This document shows, piece after piece, positions 1 to 7,843 of a stretch of DNA of 12,911 nt. The notes beneath the pieces were generated by a model, which searched no databases, had not been told where the DNA came from, and was given only the letters and a program-made list of their open reading frames with translations. The translations under genes were made by a program, and so were the position numbers. Origin of the DNA: Flavobacteriaceae bacterium (GTDB lineage: Bacteria > Bacteroidota > Bacteroidia > Flavobacteriales > Flavobacteriaceae); assembly GCA_949507465.1 (NCBI GenBank), contig CATEMS010000112.1, positions 1-12,911 on the forward strand, written 5' to 3'. How positions within the stretch are numbered: position 1 is the stretch's first letter; each line of letters starts with the position of its first letter.

Positions 1-2527
1 TACACTTTAGAGCTGTAAGCTCATTTACAGCAATCATAAAGGTAGATACAGAGGTATTAAAACTAAAGTTTTCTATGTCTTGTTCTACTTTTTTTATGGT
101 TTTATGCAATACCTTAAGAGCATCTTTACTTGCAGGTGTTTGTGAAATATTAAAAAGCTCATCTGGTCCTGCGTGGAACAGACGCCATAATTTTTTCAAG
201 AAACTATGTACCCCAGATATCCCTGCAGTATTCCATGGCTTTGCCTGTTCTAATGGTCCCAAAAACATCTCATACATACGCAGGGTATCCGCGCCATATT
301 GGCGGCAAATATCATCTGGATTAACCACGTTGTATTTTGATTTAGACATTTTTTCAACCTCGCGAGTCACTTTAAAACTACCGTCGTCTTCTGTTACAAA
401 AGCTGCATCTTTAAATTCTACTCGCCAGTTTTTAAAGGCTTGAATATCTAATTCATTAGATGTGTTTACAAAAGCAACATCTGTGTGAATGGCCTGAGTA
501 GTATAGCTTTTGATTTTACCAGCAGAGACAAATTTATTTTCTCCAGCTACTCTATAGGCAAATGCACTCTCTCCTAAAATCATCCCTTGATTGATCATCT
601 TTTTGAAGGGCTCTTTAAGGGGCACATGCTCTAAATCATACAAAAACTTTACCCAAAATCGGCTGTACAATAGATGCCCTGTAGCATGCTCGCTACCACC
701 AATATACAAATCAACATTTTGCCAATAGTGTAAGGCTTGCTTACCAGCAAAAACAGTATCTCTGTTTTCTTTTTCCATGTATCTAAAAAAATACCAACTA
801 CTACCTGCCCATCCTGGCATGGTATTTAGTTCCAGAGGGAATATCGTTTTGTTATCTATAAGGGTAGTGCTCACCACTTTACTTTTTTGAGTATCCCAGG
901 CCCACATATCTGCGCGCCCAAGTGGGGGTTCTCCTGTTTCTGTGGGAAGGTATTTTTCTATTTTTGGCAACTCAATGGGTAAGTGCTCAGAGCTTATAGT
1001 ATAAGGCAATCCTTTTTTGTAATACACAGGAAAGGGCTCTCCCCAATAGCGTTGTCTAGAAAACACCGCATCACGGAGTCTATAGTTTGTCTTGCCAGCT
1101 CCTGCGCCAATTTTTTCTAATTCATAAATTGCAAGTTTTACAGCTTTTTTAGAAGACAGGCCATTCAAAAAATCACTGTTTGTAATCACAGCCGTATCTT
1201 TATCAGTAAAGGCAGCCTGGGTGATATCTGCATTTTGAAATACATTTGGGATGGGCAAATCAAAATGTTTAGCAAAATCATAATCTCTTTGATCTCCGCA
1301 GGGAACAGCCATCACAGCTCCAGTTCCGTAACCTGCTAGCACATAATCTCCAATCCAAATTTGGATGGGCTGTTTTGTAAATGGGTGGACTGCATATGCT
1401 CCTGTAAAAACCCCACTGATGGTTTTTACATCTGCCATACGCTCTCGCTCACTTCTTTTTGCTGTAGCTTTCACATAGGCATCTACAGCTTGTTTTTGAT
1501 TTGGTGTGGTGAGAGAAGCTACCAACTCATGCTCTGGAGCCAGAGTCATAAAGCTTACACCAAATATAGTGTCTGGACGTGTGGTAAACACCGAAATATT
1601 TGCATCTAGCTCCTTTACATTAAAAACAACTGTTGCGCCAACAGATTTGCCAATCCAATTGCGTTGTGTTTCTTTAATAGATTCACTCCACTGCACGGTA
1701 TCCAAATCTTGCAATAAACGTTCTGCGTAGGCAGAAATTCGCATACTCCATTGCTTCATTTTTTTGCGTACCACGGCATGCCCTCCTCTTTCGCTGACGC
1801 CATTTACTATTTCATCATTGGCCAAAACGGTACCTAACTCTGCACACCAATTTACTTCGGTCTGAGCCAAATAGGTTAATCGATAGCCTAAAAGAATTTC
1901 TTGTTGTCTTTGCTCAGAGAAACCCTCCCATTGGCTGGCTGAAAATAATTTAATTCCATCATCACATACCGCAGTAACAGTAGCGTTGCCCTCTTTTTGA
2001 AAAATTGCAACCAAGGAAGCAATACTTCGAGCCTTATCACTTGTTGTGCAATACCAACTATCAAAGAGCTTGGTGAATATCCATTGCGTCCATTTGTAAT
2101 AGGCAGGATTTGAGGTGCGAACCTCTCTACTCCAATCAAAAGAAAAGCCAATGGTATCTAATTGTTTTCTATATCCTGTAATGCTGTTTGACTGATTGTC
2201 TACCCCGCCCTCTATGTTTGCCTTTGTAGTTTGAGCGGGATGTTGTCCTGTTTGAATGGCATACTGCTCTGCGGGCAATCCAAAAGAGTCGTATCCTTGG
2301 GGGTGGAGTACATTAAACCCTTTATGGCGCTTGTAGCGCGCATAAACATCACTAGCGATATAACCTAATGGGTGGCCAACATGCAAGCCCGCCCCAGAGG
2401 GATAAGGAAACATATCTAGTACATAGTACTTTGGTTTTTGGCTTTGATTAGGAGCATGAAAAGTTGAGTTGTCTGCCCAGTACTTTTGCCATTTAGCTTC
2501 TATTTCATTAAAGTGATACTTACTCAT
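1..2527 (-). CDS. leuS: Leucyl-tRNA synthetase, C-terminal end beyond the window
   Basis: Class I aminoacyl-tRNA synthetase that charges tRNA-Leu in the cytoplasm. I translated the minus strand from the ATG at 2525-2527; the frame stays open to the left edge, giving 842 residues without a stop. Visible signatures are HVGHP at residues 49-53 (HIGH motif), the editing-domain TTRPDT at about 315-320, MAVPCGDQRDYDF with Asp412 (the equivalent of the editing Asp345 in E. coli), and KMSKS at 726-730 (bases about 338-352). The last visible residues belong to the anticodon-binding domain. Roughly 70 extra residues, compared with E. coli numbering, lie between the HIGH region and the Asn-Trp-Cys motif at 226-228. 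The C-terminal domain is missing only because of the window edge. The gene is divergent from ftsX. Confidence 0.97.
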   Translation of the reverse strand, partial: MSKYHFNEIEAKWQKYWADNSTFHAPNQSQKPKYYVLDMFPYPSGAGLHVGHPLGYIASDVYARYKRHKGFNVLHPQGYDSFGLPAEQYAIQTGQHPAQTTKANIEGGVDNQSNSITGYRKQLDTIGFSFDWSREVRTSNPAYYKWTQWIFTKLFDSWYCTTSDKARSIASLVAIFQKEGNATVTAVCDDGIKLFSASQWEGFSEQRQQEILLGYRLTYLAQTEVNWCAELGTVLANDEIVNGVSERGGHAVVRKKMKQWSMRISAYAERLLQDLDTVQWSESIKETQRNWIGKSVGATVVFNVKELDANISVFTTRPDTIFGVSFMTLAPEHELVASLTTPNQKQAVDAYVKATAKRSERERMADVKTISGVFTGAYAVHPFTKQPIQIWIGDYVLAGYGTGAVMAVPCGDQRDYDFAKHFDLPIPNVFQNADITQAAFTDKDTAVITNSDFLNGLSSKKAVKLAIYELEKIGAGAGKTNYRLRDAVFSRQRYWGEPFPVYYKKGLPYTISSEHLPIELPKIEKYLPTETGEPPLGRADMWAWDTQKSKVVSTTLIDNKTIFPLELNTMPGWAGSSWYFFRYMEKENRDTVFAGKQALHYWQNVDLYIGGSEHATGHLLYSRFWVKFLYDLEHVPLKEPFKKMINQGMILGESAFAYRVAGENKFVSAGKIKSYTTQAIHTDVAFVNTSNELDIQAFKNWRVEFKDAAFVTEDDGSFKVTREVEKMSKSKYNVVNPDDICRQYGADTLRMYEMFLGPLEQAKPWNTAGISGVHSFLKKLWRLFHAGPDELFNISQTPASKDALKVLHKTIKKVEQDIENFSFNTSVSTFMIAVNELTALKC

Positions 2528-2548
2528 TGATCATACGTTTATGGTTAA

Positions 2549-2579
2549 CAAATTTACATCTATTGTCCGAATTGCTCAA
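2549..2579 (-). promoter_or_regulatory. Predicted leuS promoter
   Basis: Read on the minus strand, TAAATTTG (2549-2556) is an exact match to the Bacteroidota -7 consensus TAnnTTTG. A TTG (2577-2579) lies 20 bases upstream, inside the 17-23 spacing reported for Flavobacterium promoters. Transcription would begin a few bases downstream, leaving a leader of only about 15 bases before the leuS ATG. Confidence 0.5.
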
Positions 2580-2712
2580 GATACCAAGGCCAAAACTTGA
2601 AATACAAACTAATGGCGAGCATTACTTAAAAACAATAAAGACATATGCTGTGTTACAATGATTTTCGTATTTTTACTGCACAACAAAATCATGCAATTAT
2701 AGTTATACTCTT

Positions 2713-3591
2713 ATGGCATCCTCTTTTGAGAAATTTCAAAAACGCAGGTTAATCTCCTCTTATTTTTCAGTAGTTCTGAGCATCTCTTTAGTTTTATTTT
2801 TATTAGGTCTTCTTGGTTTGCTAGTTTTAAATAGTCAAAAAGTGGGTGACTATTTCAAAGAACAAATACCCCTTGTGGTATTTTTAAAAGACACTGCAAA
2901 AGAAACCGAAATAACCCAATTAAAGCAAAGTCTTGCCCTTGCCGATTTCACAAAAGAGACCCTATACGTTACAAAAGAGCAGGCAGCGCTGCAGCACAGT
3001 GCGACCATAGGAGAGGATTTTATGGAGTATCTTGGTGACAATCCATTACAAAATAGTATCGATGTGCGTTTATTAGCAAAATTTGTTACTCCTCAAAAAA
3101 TTCAAGACATAGTAACCAAGCTTAAAAACAAAGATTTTGTGGATGATGTGGTCTATGACAAGCCCCTTATTGAAAAACTAACAGATAACATTACCAAAAT
3201 AAGTTACTGGGTCATCGGTATTGCAGGGGTGTTTTTAATTATTGCCATACTACTAATTAATAGCTCTATTAGGCTCTCTGTGTATTCGAAACGGTTTACC
3301 ATAAAAACGATGCAAATGGTAGGAGCTACCAAACGTTTTATTAGACTGCCTTTTATTTTAAGAAGTTTACGCTTTGGAGTTATTGGAGCCTTTTTAGCCA
3401 TCATTGCAATGGGTGGTGTGGTGTACTACTGTGACAAAAGTTTTCCAGATCTCAAACTGTTGAGTGATAAGATCCTCCTTGGTGGCTTGTTTGGTTTTGT
3501 GTTATTAATGGGTCTATTTATTTCCTGGGTGAGTACTTATTTTGCAACACAACGTTTTCTAAACTTAAAAACTGATGAACTATATTATTAA
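2713..3591 (+). CDS. ftsX: Cell division protein FtsX
   Basis: Inner-membrane permease-like subunit of the FtsEX complex, which with the ATPase FtsE controls peptidoglycan hydrolases at the division site. The 292 residues show the family layout: short cytoplasmic N-terminus, membrane segment at about 18-40, periplasmic domain at about 41-163, then three membrane segments near 164-184, 218-239 and 255-275. The signature stretch with NSSIRLSVYSKRF and MQMVGATKRFI (about 183-210) is typical. The ATG start follows an AT-rich leader with no strong -7 match and no Shine-Dalgarno. No ftsE is present in the window, so the partner must be encoded elsewhere. The last 17 bases overlap the start of the next gene, which suggests coupled translation. 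Confidence 0.95.
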   Translation: MASSFEKFQKRRLISSYFSVVLSISLVLFLLGLLGLLVLNSQKVGDYFKEQIPLVVFLKDTAKETEITQLKQSLALADFTKETLYVTKEQAALQHSATIGEDFMEYLGDNPLQNSIDVRLLAKFVTPQKIQDIVTKLKNKDFVDDVVYDKPLIEKLTDNITKISYWVIGIAGVFLIIAILLINSSIRLSVYSKRFTIKTMQMVGATKRFIRLPFILRSLRFGVIGAFLAIIAMGGVVYYCDKSFPDLKLLSDKILLGGLFGFVLLMGLFISWVSTYFATQRFLNLKTDELYY

Positions 3592-3913
3592 AGCTATTGT
3601 AGCAATGGCTTGTTTGTTTTTCTTTGAGAGTTGTATCATCAATAATGCAAAAAAACAAGAATGCATTGTAAAACAAATTGTTGTGTCTGAGGTATACACA
3701 AGCAACGCTGCAGATATCTTTTTTAAAGAAGCAAATGGTGATTTTTATTACATCAACAGAGGTTTAGAAAAGGGTTTAAAATTTAGCCAATTAGAGAATA
3801 TGGTTATGGGTAAAAAAATAACGCTATACCTATACAAATTCTGGTTTGGCCACCAAAGTAACCACATCTCACAGCTAGCTTTGGATGATGAAATTCTTTT
3901 CACAGAATTTTAA
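3575..3913 (+). CDS. Small lipoprotein-like protein of unknown function
   Basis: I do not recognise this 112-residue protein. It begins with a lysine and a hydrophobic stretch ending in FFFESC; Cys20 could be a lipidated cysteine, but Glu at -2 and Phe at -3 make a poor lipobox, so a signal anchor or a relaxed Bacteroidota lipobox are both possible. The remainder (about 21-112) is a mixed alpha/beta-looking soluble part with a YLYKFWFG patch near residue 93. The start overlaps the ftsX end by 17 bases in another frame, and the ORF fills an otherwise empty 385-base gap in the operon, which supports it being a real gene. A role in the envelope is inferred only from the N-terminus and the neighbours. 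Confidence 0.65.
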   Translation: MNYIIKAIVAMACLFFFESCIINNAKKQECIVKQIVVSEVYTSNAADIFFKEANGDFYYINRGLEKGLKFSQLENMVMGKKITLYLYKFWFGHQSNHISQLALDDEILFTEF

Positions 3914-3918
3914 TTCCA

Positions 3919-3926
3919 TACCTTTG
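3919..3926 (+). promoter_or_regulatory. Predicted internal promoter ahead of the DUF3098-uppP-truB genes
   Basis: TACCTTTG matches the TAnnTTTG -7 consensus exactly and sits 50 bases upstream of the DUF3098 start, just after the preceding stop codon. I see no TTG at the usual -33 distance, so strength is uncertain. It would let the last three genes be transcribed independently of ftsX. Confidence 0.4.
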
Positions 3927-3976
3927 TTAGCAAAAGAGAAAATCTTTAAAAATTATCATACACTTTAGTTAGTATT

Positions 3977-4234
3977 ATGGGAGAAAAAAAACGAAAGCAA
4001 AACGCTAAAGGCCATTTTATTTTTGAACGAAAAAATTACATTTACATGGCCATAGGAGCTGGGCTCATCGCCTTGGGTTTTGTATTAATGTCTGGGGGAG
4101 GGAGCAATGACCCTTTGGTGTTTAATCCTGAGATTTACAACTGGAGACGCATCCGACTTGCACCTACACTTATTTTAATTGGCTTTGGAGTTGAAATCTA
4201 TGCTATTTTATTGGATACTAGAAAAAAGAAATAA
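3977..4234 (+). CDS. DUF3098 family small membrane protein
   Basis: The 85-residue protein matches my knowledge of the DUF3098 family found in Bacteroidota. It has a basic N-terminus (KKRKQNAKG), a first membrane segment at about 21-38 ending in GFVLMSGGGS, a short loop with FNPEIYNWRRIRLAP (about 49-63), a second membrane segment at about 62-79, and a basic tail (TRKKK). Both termini are probably cytoplasmic by the positive-inside rule. Its stop codon is immediately followed by the uppP start with no spacer, so the two are very likely co-translated. The biochemical function is unknown; its place between ftsX and uppP suggests an envelope role, which is inference. Confidence 0.9.
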   Translation: MGEKKRKQNAKGHFIFERKNYIYMAIGAGLIALGFVLMSGGGSNDPLVFNPEIYNWRRIRLAPTLILIGFGVEIYAILLDTRKKK

Positions 4235-5029
4235 ATGGACACAATAGATGTTATTATTCTTGGTATAATCCAGGGATTTACAGAGTTCTTACCCGTTTCT
4301 TCAAGTGGTCATTTAGAATTAGCAAAAGCTATCTTAGGAGACAACTCCATGGCTGAAGAGAGCCTTCTTTTTACAGTGATCCTTCACTTTGCTACGGCAT
4401 TAAGTACCATTGTAATTTTTAGAAAAGATATTGTTGAAATTATCACATCGCTGCTGAAATTTTCTTGGAACGAACAAACACAATTTATATCAAAAATTGC
4501 AATTTCTATGCTCCCTGCTGCTGTTGTTGGGTTGTTTTTTGAGGAAGAATTAGAAGCTCTTTTTAACGGCAATATTGTCTTTGTTGGTGCTATGTTGATC
4601 ATTACCGCACTTCTTTTATGGCTAGCAGATAGGTCTAAAAATACTGGCAAAGCAGTAGGTTATAAAGACGCTCTTGTTATTGGGATAGCTCAGGCGATAG
4701 CAATGTTGCCCGGGATCTCCAGAAGTGGAGCTACCATCTCTACGTCTGTGCTTTTAGGAAATGATAAAAGCAAGGCGGCGCGTTTCTCTTTTTTAATGGT
4801 AATTCCATTAATCTTTGGGAAAATTGCCAAGGATGTATTAAGTGGTGAACTTACTGCACAGGCCTCCAATTTTACCTCGCTAGGTATAGGTTTTATAGCT
4901 GCTTTTATAAGTGGTTTGTTGGCATGTACCTGGATGATTAAACTTGTTAAAAAAAATAAATTATCTTACTTTTCTATCTACTGTGCGGTGGTTGGATTAA
5001 TTGCCATTGGTTTTGGTTTATACCGCTAA
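4235..5029 (+). CDS. uppP: Undecaprenyl-diphosphate phosphatase (BacA family)
   Basis: Integral membrane phosphatase that converts undecaprenyl diphosphate to the monophosphate, recycling the lipid carrier for peptidoglycan and other wall polymers; overexpression of the family gives bacitracin resistance. The 264-residue length is normal. The first motif, IIQGFTEFLPVSSSGHL (residues 11-27), carries Gln13, Glu17 and His26, matching the catalytic (E/Q)xxxE motif and histidine. The second, PGISRSGATIS (159-169), carries the conserved Arg163 and serines. Multiple hydrophobic segments span the rest. The ATG directly abuts the DUF3098 stop, and truB starts 9 bases after its own stop. Confidence 0.97.
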   Translation: MDTIDVIILGIIQGFTEFLPVSSSGHLELAKAILGDNSMAEESLLFTVILHFATALSTIVIFRKDIVEIITSLLKFSWNEQTQFISKIAISMLPAAVVGLFFEEELEALFNGNIVFVGAMLIITALLLWLADRSKNTGKAVGYKDALVIGIAQAIAMLPGISRSGATISTSVLLGNDKSKAARFSFLMVIPLIFGKIAKDVLSGELTAQASNFTSLGIGFIAAFISGLLACTWMIKLVKKNKLSYFSIYCAVVGLIAIGFGLYR

Positions 5030-5038
5030 CTATCAATA

Positions 5039-5752
5039 ATGGATCTTCATAAATTACAAAAACAAGATTACCAAACAGGGCAGGTCCTTTTAATTGACAA
5101 ACCACTGGGTTGGACTTCTTTTCAGGTGGTAAATAAAGTAAGATGGCTTATACGTAAAGGCTTTGATATCAAGAAAATTAAAGTAGGCCATGCTGGAACC
5201 CTAGACCCTTTGGCCAGCGGATTACTCATTCTGTGCACCGGTAAATTCACCAAAAAAATAGAAACATACCAAGCCCAACATAAAGAGTATACAGGTACCA
5301 TTACCCTTGGAGGAACAACACCAAGTTATGATTTAGAGACAGCCATAGACAAAAGGTTTGACCTTACAGGCCTTACACAAGAAGCAATTACCAAAGCAAG
5401 TAGGCAATTTGTTGGTGATATAATGCAACAACCTCCTGTTTTCTCGGCCCTAAAAAGAGAGGGGAAACGCTTGTATGAATATGCCAGGGCTGGAGAGGCA
5501 GTAGAGATTCCAAAACGTAGTGTACATATTTCTTGCTTTGAAATCACCCAGATTGAGCTGCCAGAGTTGGATTTTAGAGTGGTATGTAGCAAAGGAACTT
5601 ACATACGGTCTTTGGCACATGATTTCGGGAAGGCATTGAACAATGGGGGACATCTATCTGCGCTTCGTCGCACAAAAATTGGCGAATTTGATGTTAAAAA
5701 AGCACATACCATTGAGGCGATAATCGCCCATTTTAAGAGCCCTACAGAGTGA
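5039..5752 (+). CDS. truB: tRNA pseudouridine-55 synthase
   Basis: Isomerises U55 of the tRNA T-loop to pseudouridine. The catalytic motif GHAGTLDPLASG (50-61) contains the nucleophile Asp56. Further family marks are LIDKPLGWTSFQVV near the N-terminus, the KEYTGTITLGGTTPSYD stretch at about 87-103, PPVFSALKREGKRLYEYAR, and CSKGTYIRSLAHDFG. At 237 residues it is shorter than the E. coli enzyme (about 314), because it ends soon after the catalytic domain without a PUA-type domain, which is common in Bacteroidota as far as I recall. It is the last plus-strand gene of the cluster; its stop overlaps the convergent thioredoxin-fold gene by 11 bases, leaving no room for a separate terminator. Confidence 0.97.
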   Translation: MDLHKLQKQDYQTGQVLLIDKPLGWTSFQVVNKVRWLIRKGFDIKKIKVGHAGTLDPLASGLLILCTGKFTKKIETYQAQHKEYTGTITLGGTTPSYDLETAIDKRFDLTGLTQEAITKASRQFVGDIMQQPPVFSALKREGKRLYEYARAGEAVEIPKRSVHISCFEITQIELPELDFRVVCSKGTYIRSLAHDFGKALNNGGHLSALRRTKIGEFDVKKAHTIEAIIAHFKSPTE

Positions 5753-6350
5753 TTAATAGCCTTGAAATATCCTCAATTATATTTCGGCCTTTGTCTTGGG
5801 TATACCAAACTTGCAATTCTTTTTTAAACTCTTGGCTAAGGGTACCATGAGCGGCTTTATAAGAGGCTACCATTTTTGAGGCAATACTTGGTCTTGGACC
5901 CCATTGGCCCACAACCTCTTTGGAGGTATGATCTATGATAATTAATTTAGGAATCGCCATAGCATTGTTGGTTTTAAAATACTCCATTAGGGGTTTGTGC
6001 TGGTCCCGAAATGCTATTTTAAAGGTGAGTTTAGGCATTAAAAGAGCAATTTTATTGAGTACTGGCAAAGACTGCGCTGCATCACCACACCAACTCTCTG
6101 AGAGCACAAGCCAGGTTATTTTTTTTTGGTAATTAGAAAAAAGAGTTTGATAGGTTTGTGGAATAATCGTGGTTTTATCCAAGCGCTTCATCCTTGCGTG
6201 GTTGAGCTTGGTGTAATTAATTAGCGCATCTGTTTGATTTGGTCCTGAGGTTGTTTTGAATATGACATGGTCAGAGACTAATTCTCTATACTCTTTGTAG
6301 GTATACCCTGCAGACAAGGCATTGTTTATTGCTACTTTTTTTGAATTCAT
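5742..6350 (-). CDS. Thioredoxin-fold family protein with a single active-site cysteine
   Basis: The 202-residue cytoplasmic protein (no signal peptide) has an N-terminal helical part (about 1-75) and a thioredoxin fold from about 78. The strand LVLSESWCGDAAQ contains Cys88, followed by an AIPKL cis-proline motif at 132-136 and GQWGPRP at about 148-154. It resembles the Thioredoxin_9-type proteins of flavobacteria. The usual CxxC is replaced by WCGDA, so there is no resolving cysteine and classical disulfide exchange is unlikely; a monothiol or non-redox role is possible. A weak promoter candidate on the minus strand is TAAGTTTA (6386-6393) with TTTG 15 bases upstream. It converges on and overlaps truB. 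Confidence 0.85.
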   Translation of the reverse strand: MNSKKVAINNALSAGYTYKEYRELVSDHVIFKTTSGPNQTDALINYTKLNHARMKRLDKTTIIPQTYQTLFSNYQKKITWLVLSESWCGDAAQSLPVLNKIALLMPKLTFKIAFRDQHKPLMEYFKTNNAMAIPKLIIIDHTSKEVVGQWGPRPSIASKMVASYKAAHGTLSQEFKKELQVWYTQDKGRNIIEDISRLLITL

Positions 6351-6458
6351 GTATGTTAAATAAGTATATGAGTAAACTAGGGTTGTAAACTTACTGACAT
6401 TAACAATTCAAAAAAAATAAAAATACATTTTTACTAAAGTCTTCAAAAAAGATTTCTC

Positions 6459-6488
6459 TTTGCTTAAAAATGTATAACTTTAGGTTTT
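6459..6488 (+). promoter_or_regulatory. Possible promoter of the PA-domain secreted protein
   Basis: TTTG (6459-6462) is followed after 18 bases by TAGGTTTT (6481-6488), which matches seven of the eight positions of TAnnTTTG. The predicted leader is about 45 bases. An alternative -7, TAACTTTA, lies a few bases upstream but is too close to the TTTG. Confidence 0.3.
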
Positions 6489-6537
6489 ATTGGCTTTATT
6501 GAGTCTGTAATGGTCTGTTAACTAAAACTTTATAATC

Positions 6538-7821
6538 ATGAAAAAAAATTATTTTACAATCGCATTAGTTTTCTGTTTTGCTTTTATGAGTAACGCACAA
6601 AACACAGTAACAGTAGATGCAAATGCTGAGCAACTTGGCTATGCGACTGTATTAAACTTTGATGGCAGTGTTGCATTTGGGTCAACATGGGGGGTTCCAG
6701 ATTTACAAACCATCGTAGATCCTACAAATAACACCTTGAGTTTATATCCTAATTTTAACACCTATAATGACAATCCAACTGATCCATATTGGGTAAATCA
6801 AACCTCATTGCTCGGAAATAAATTCATGATTATGGAAACCTACGTCCAGAGCACCGAGCTTGTTGGTAGCCCACTTACTTTTGAAGGCACTGTTCAAGAA
6901 AACACACTTCAAGGTAATGGATATGTGGTCTTTAATGTAAATAATGGGCCCTTGATTGGTCAACATCAATCACTTCCAGCAAATTTTGGAGGCGCATTTA
7001 CAACCGATGGAATAACTGAAGATTTAGTGGTTTTACTTGATGAAGGAAGTGATCCAGACCCAAGTGATGGGTGTGAACCGGTTACTAACGCTGCTGATTT
7101 AGCAGGTAAAATTGCAGTAATTAGAAGAGGAGTATGTGAATTTGGCTTTAAGGCCTTAGTAGCACAAAATGCAGGTGCCATTGGGGTGGTTGTGGTAAAT
7201 AATGTAGAGGGGCCTCCTATTTTAATGGGTGGTGGTGATTTTGGAGATCAAGTGACAATTCCTGTATTAATGGTTTCTGATGTAACGGGTGCAGCAATTA
7301 TCGCAGAATTAGAAGCTGGTAATACAGTAAATTCAACAATGTTTTTGACAGATTACAATTCATATGCATTTATCAAAGTTTTTAATAGTGATTTTAGTGT
7401 TCTTAAAGATGTGTATGCCCCTTTAGTAGCTGGAACTGACTTCTCTTTTACTTTTGACGATATAGACGATACAGATGCATTTGTTCAGTACGGCTTTGGA
7501 ATTGCAGGAATAAATGCAAACCCTGCAGATGAGGCCACTTTAGGGAGTGTTGTTGTAACTACCAACTCACTAGCTGTAAGCGATTTTAATGCTATTAATG
7601 TTTCACTTTTCCCAAACCCAACAAGTGACAATATTACTATCGAATCAGATAAGCATATTACAGATGTCTTAATTTACAATACACTAGGGCAAACCGTAAA
7701 AAGTGCCTCCCCGCAGGCAACTAACTTCTCTGTAGAAACATCTTATTTAAACTCGGGTGTTTATTTTGTAAACTTAAAAACAGATACCGCTAGTAAAACA
7801 TTGAAGTTTATAAAACAGTAA
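6538..7821 (+). CDS. Secreted protein with a PA domain and a T9SS type A sorting domain
   Basis: The 427-residue protein starts with a signal peptide (1-20, predicted cut after SNA) and ends with a type A T9SS sorting domain (about 352-427: LFPNPTSDNITIES, VLIYNTLGQTV, LNSGVYFVNL, TLKFIKQ), so it should cross the outer membrane and be released or surface-attached. Residues about 125-270 form a protease-associated (PA) domain. It has a cysteine pair at Cys179 and Cys200, LAGKIAVIRRGVCEFGFKAL, AQNAGAIGVVVVNN and TIPVLMVSDVTGAAI. The flanking parts, about 22-123 (WGVPDLQTIVDP, PNFNTYNDNPTDPYWVNQ) and 272-345 (AFIKVFNSDFSVLK, INANPADEATLGSVVV), look like one secreted domain split by the PA insert. 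No peptidase motif is visible; PA domains usually mediate substrate or protein contacts. It could be a binding protein rather than an enzyme. Confidence 0.88.
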   Translation: MKKNYFTIALVFCFAFMSNAQNTVTVDANAEQLGYATVLNFDGSVAFGSTWGVPDLQTIVDPTNNTLSLYPNFNTYNDNPTDPYWVNQTSLLGNKFMIMETYVQSTELVGSPLTFEGTVQENTLQGNGYVVFNVNNGPLIGQHQSLPANFGGAFTTDGITEDLVVLLDEGSDPDPSDGCEPVTNAADLAGKIAVIRRGVCEFGFKALVAQNAGAIGVVVVNNVEGPPILMGGGDFGDQVTIPVLMVSDVTGAAIIAELEAGNTVNSTMFLTDYNSYAFIKVFNSDFSVLKDVYAPLVAGTDFSFTFDDIDDTDAFVQYGFGIAGINANPADEATLGSVVVTTNSLAVSDFNAINVSLFPNPTSDNITIESDKHITDVLIYNTLGQTVKSASPQATNFSVETSYLNSGVYFVNLKTDTASKTLKFIKQ

Positions 7822-7843
7822 AATAATACTGTTATATGATATC

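Noticed and set aside
75..443. A plus-strand 122-codon open frame
   Set aside because: It lies antisense to the leuS region encoding KMSKS, whose minus-strand translation is unmistakable; the plus-strand product resembles nothing and is a shadow frame.
1361..2151. Further open frames on both strands inside leuS
   Set aside because: The leuS frame is continuous and shows the editing-domain motifs here, so these are out-of-frame shadows; I also found no frameshift in leuS.
2658..2692. An 8-bp inverted repeat (ATGATTTT and AAAATCAT, 19-base spacer) upstream of ftsX
   Set aside because: Short, AT-rich and easily due to chance; it might be an operator but nothing else supports that.
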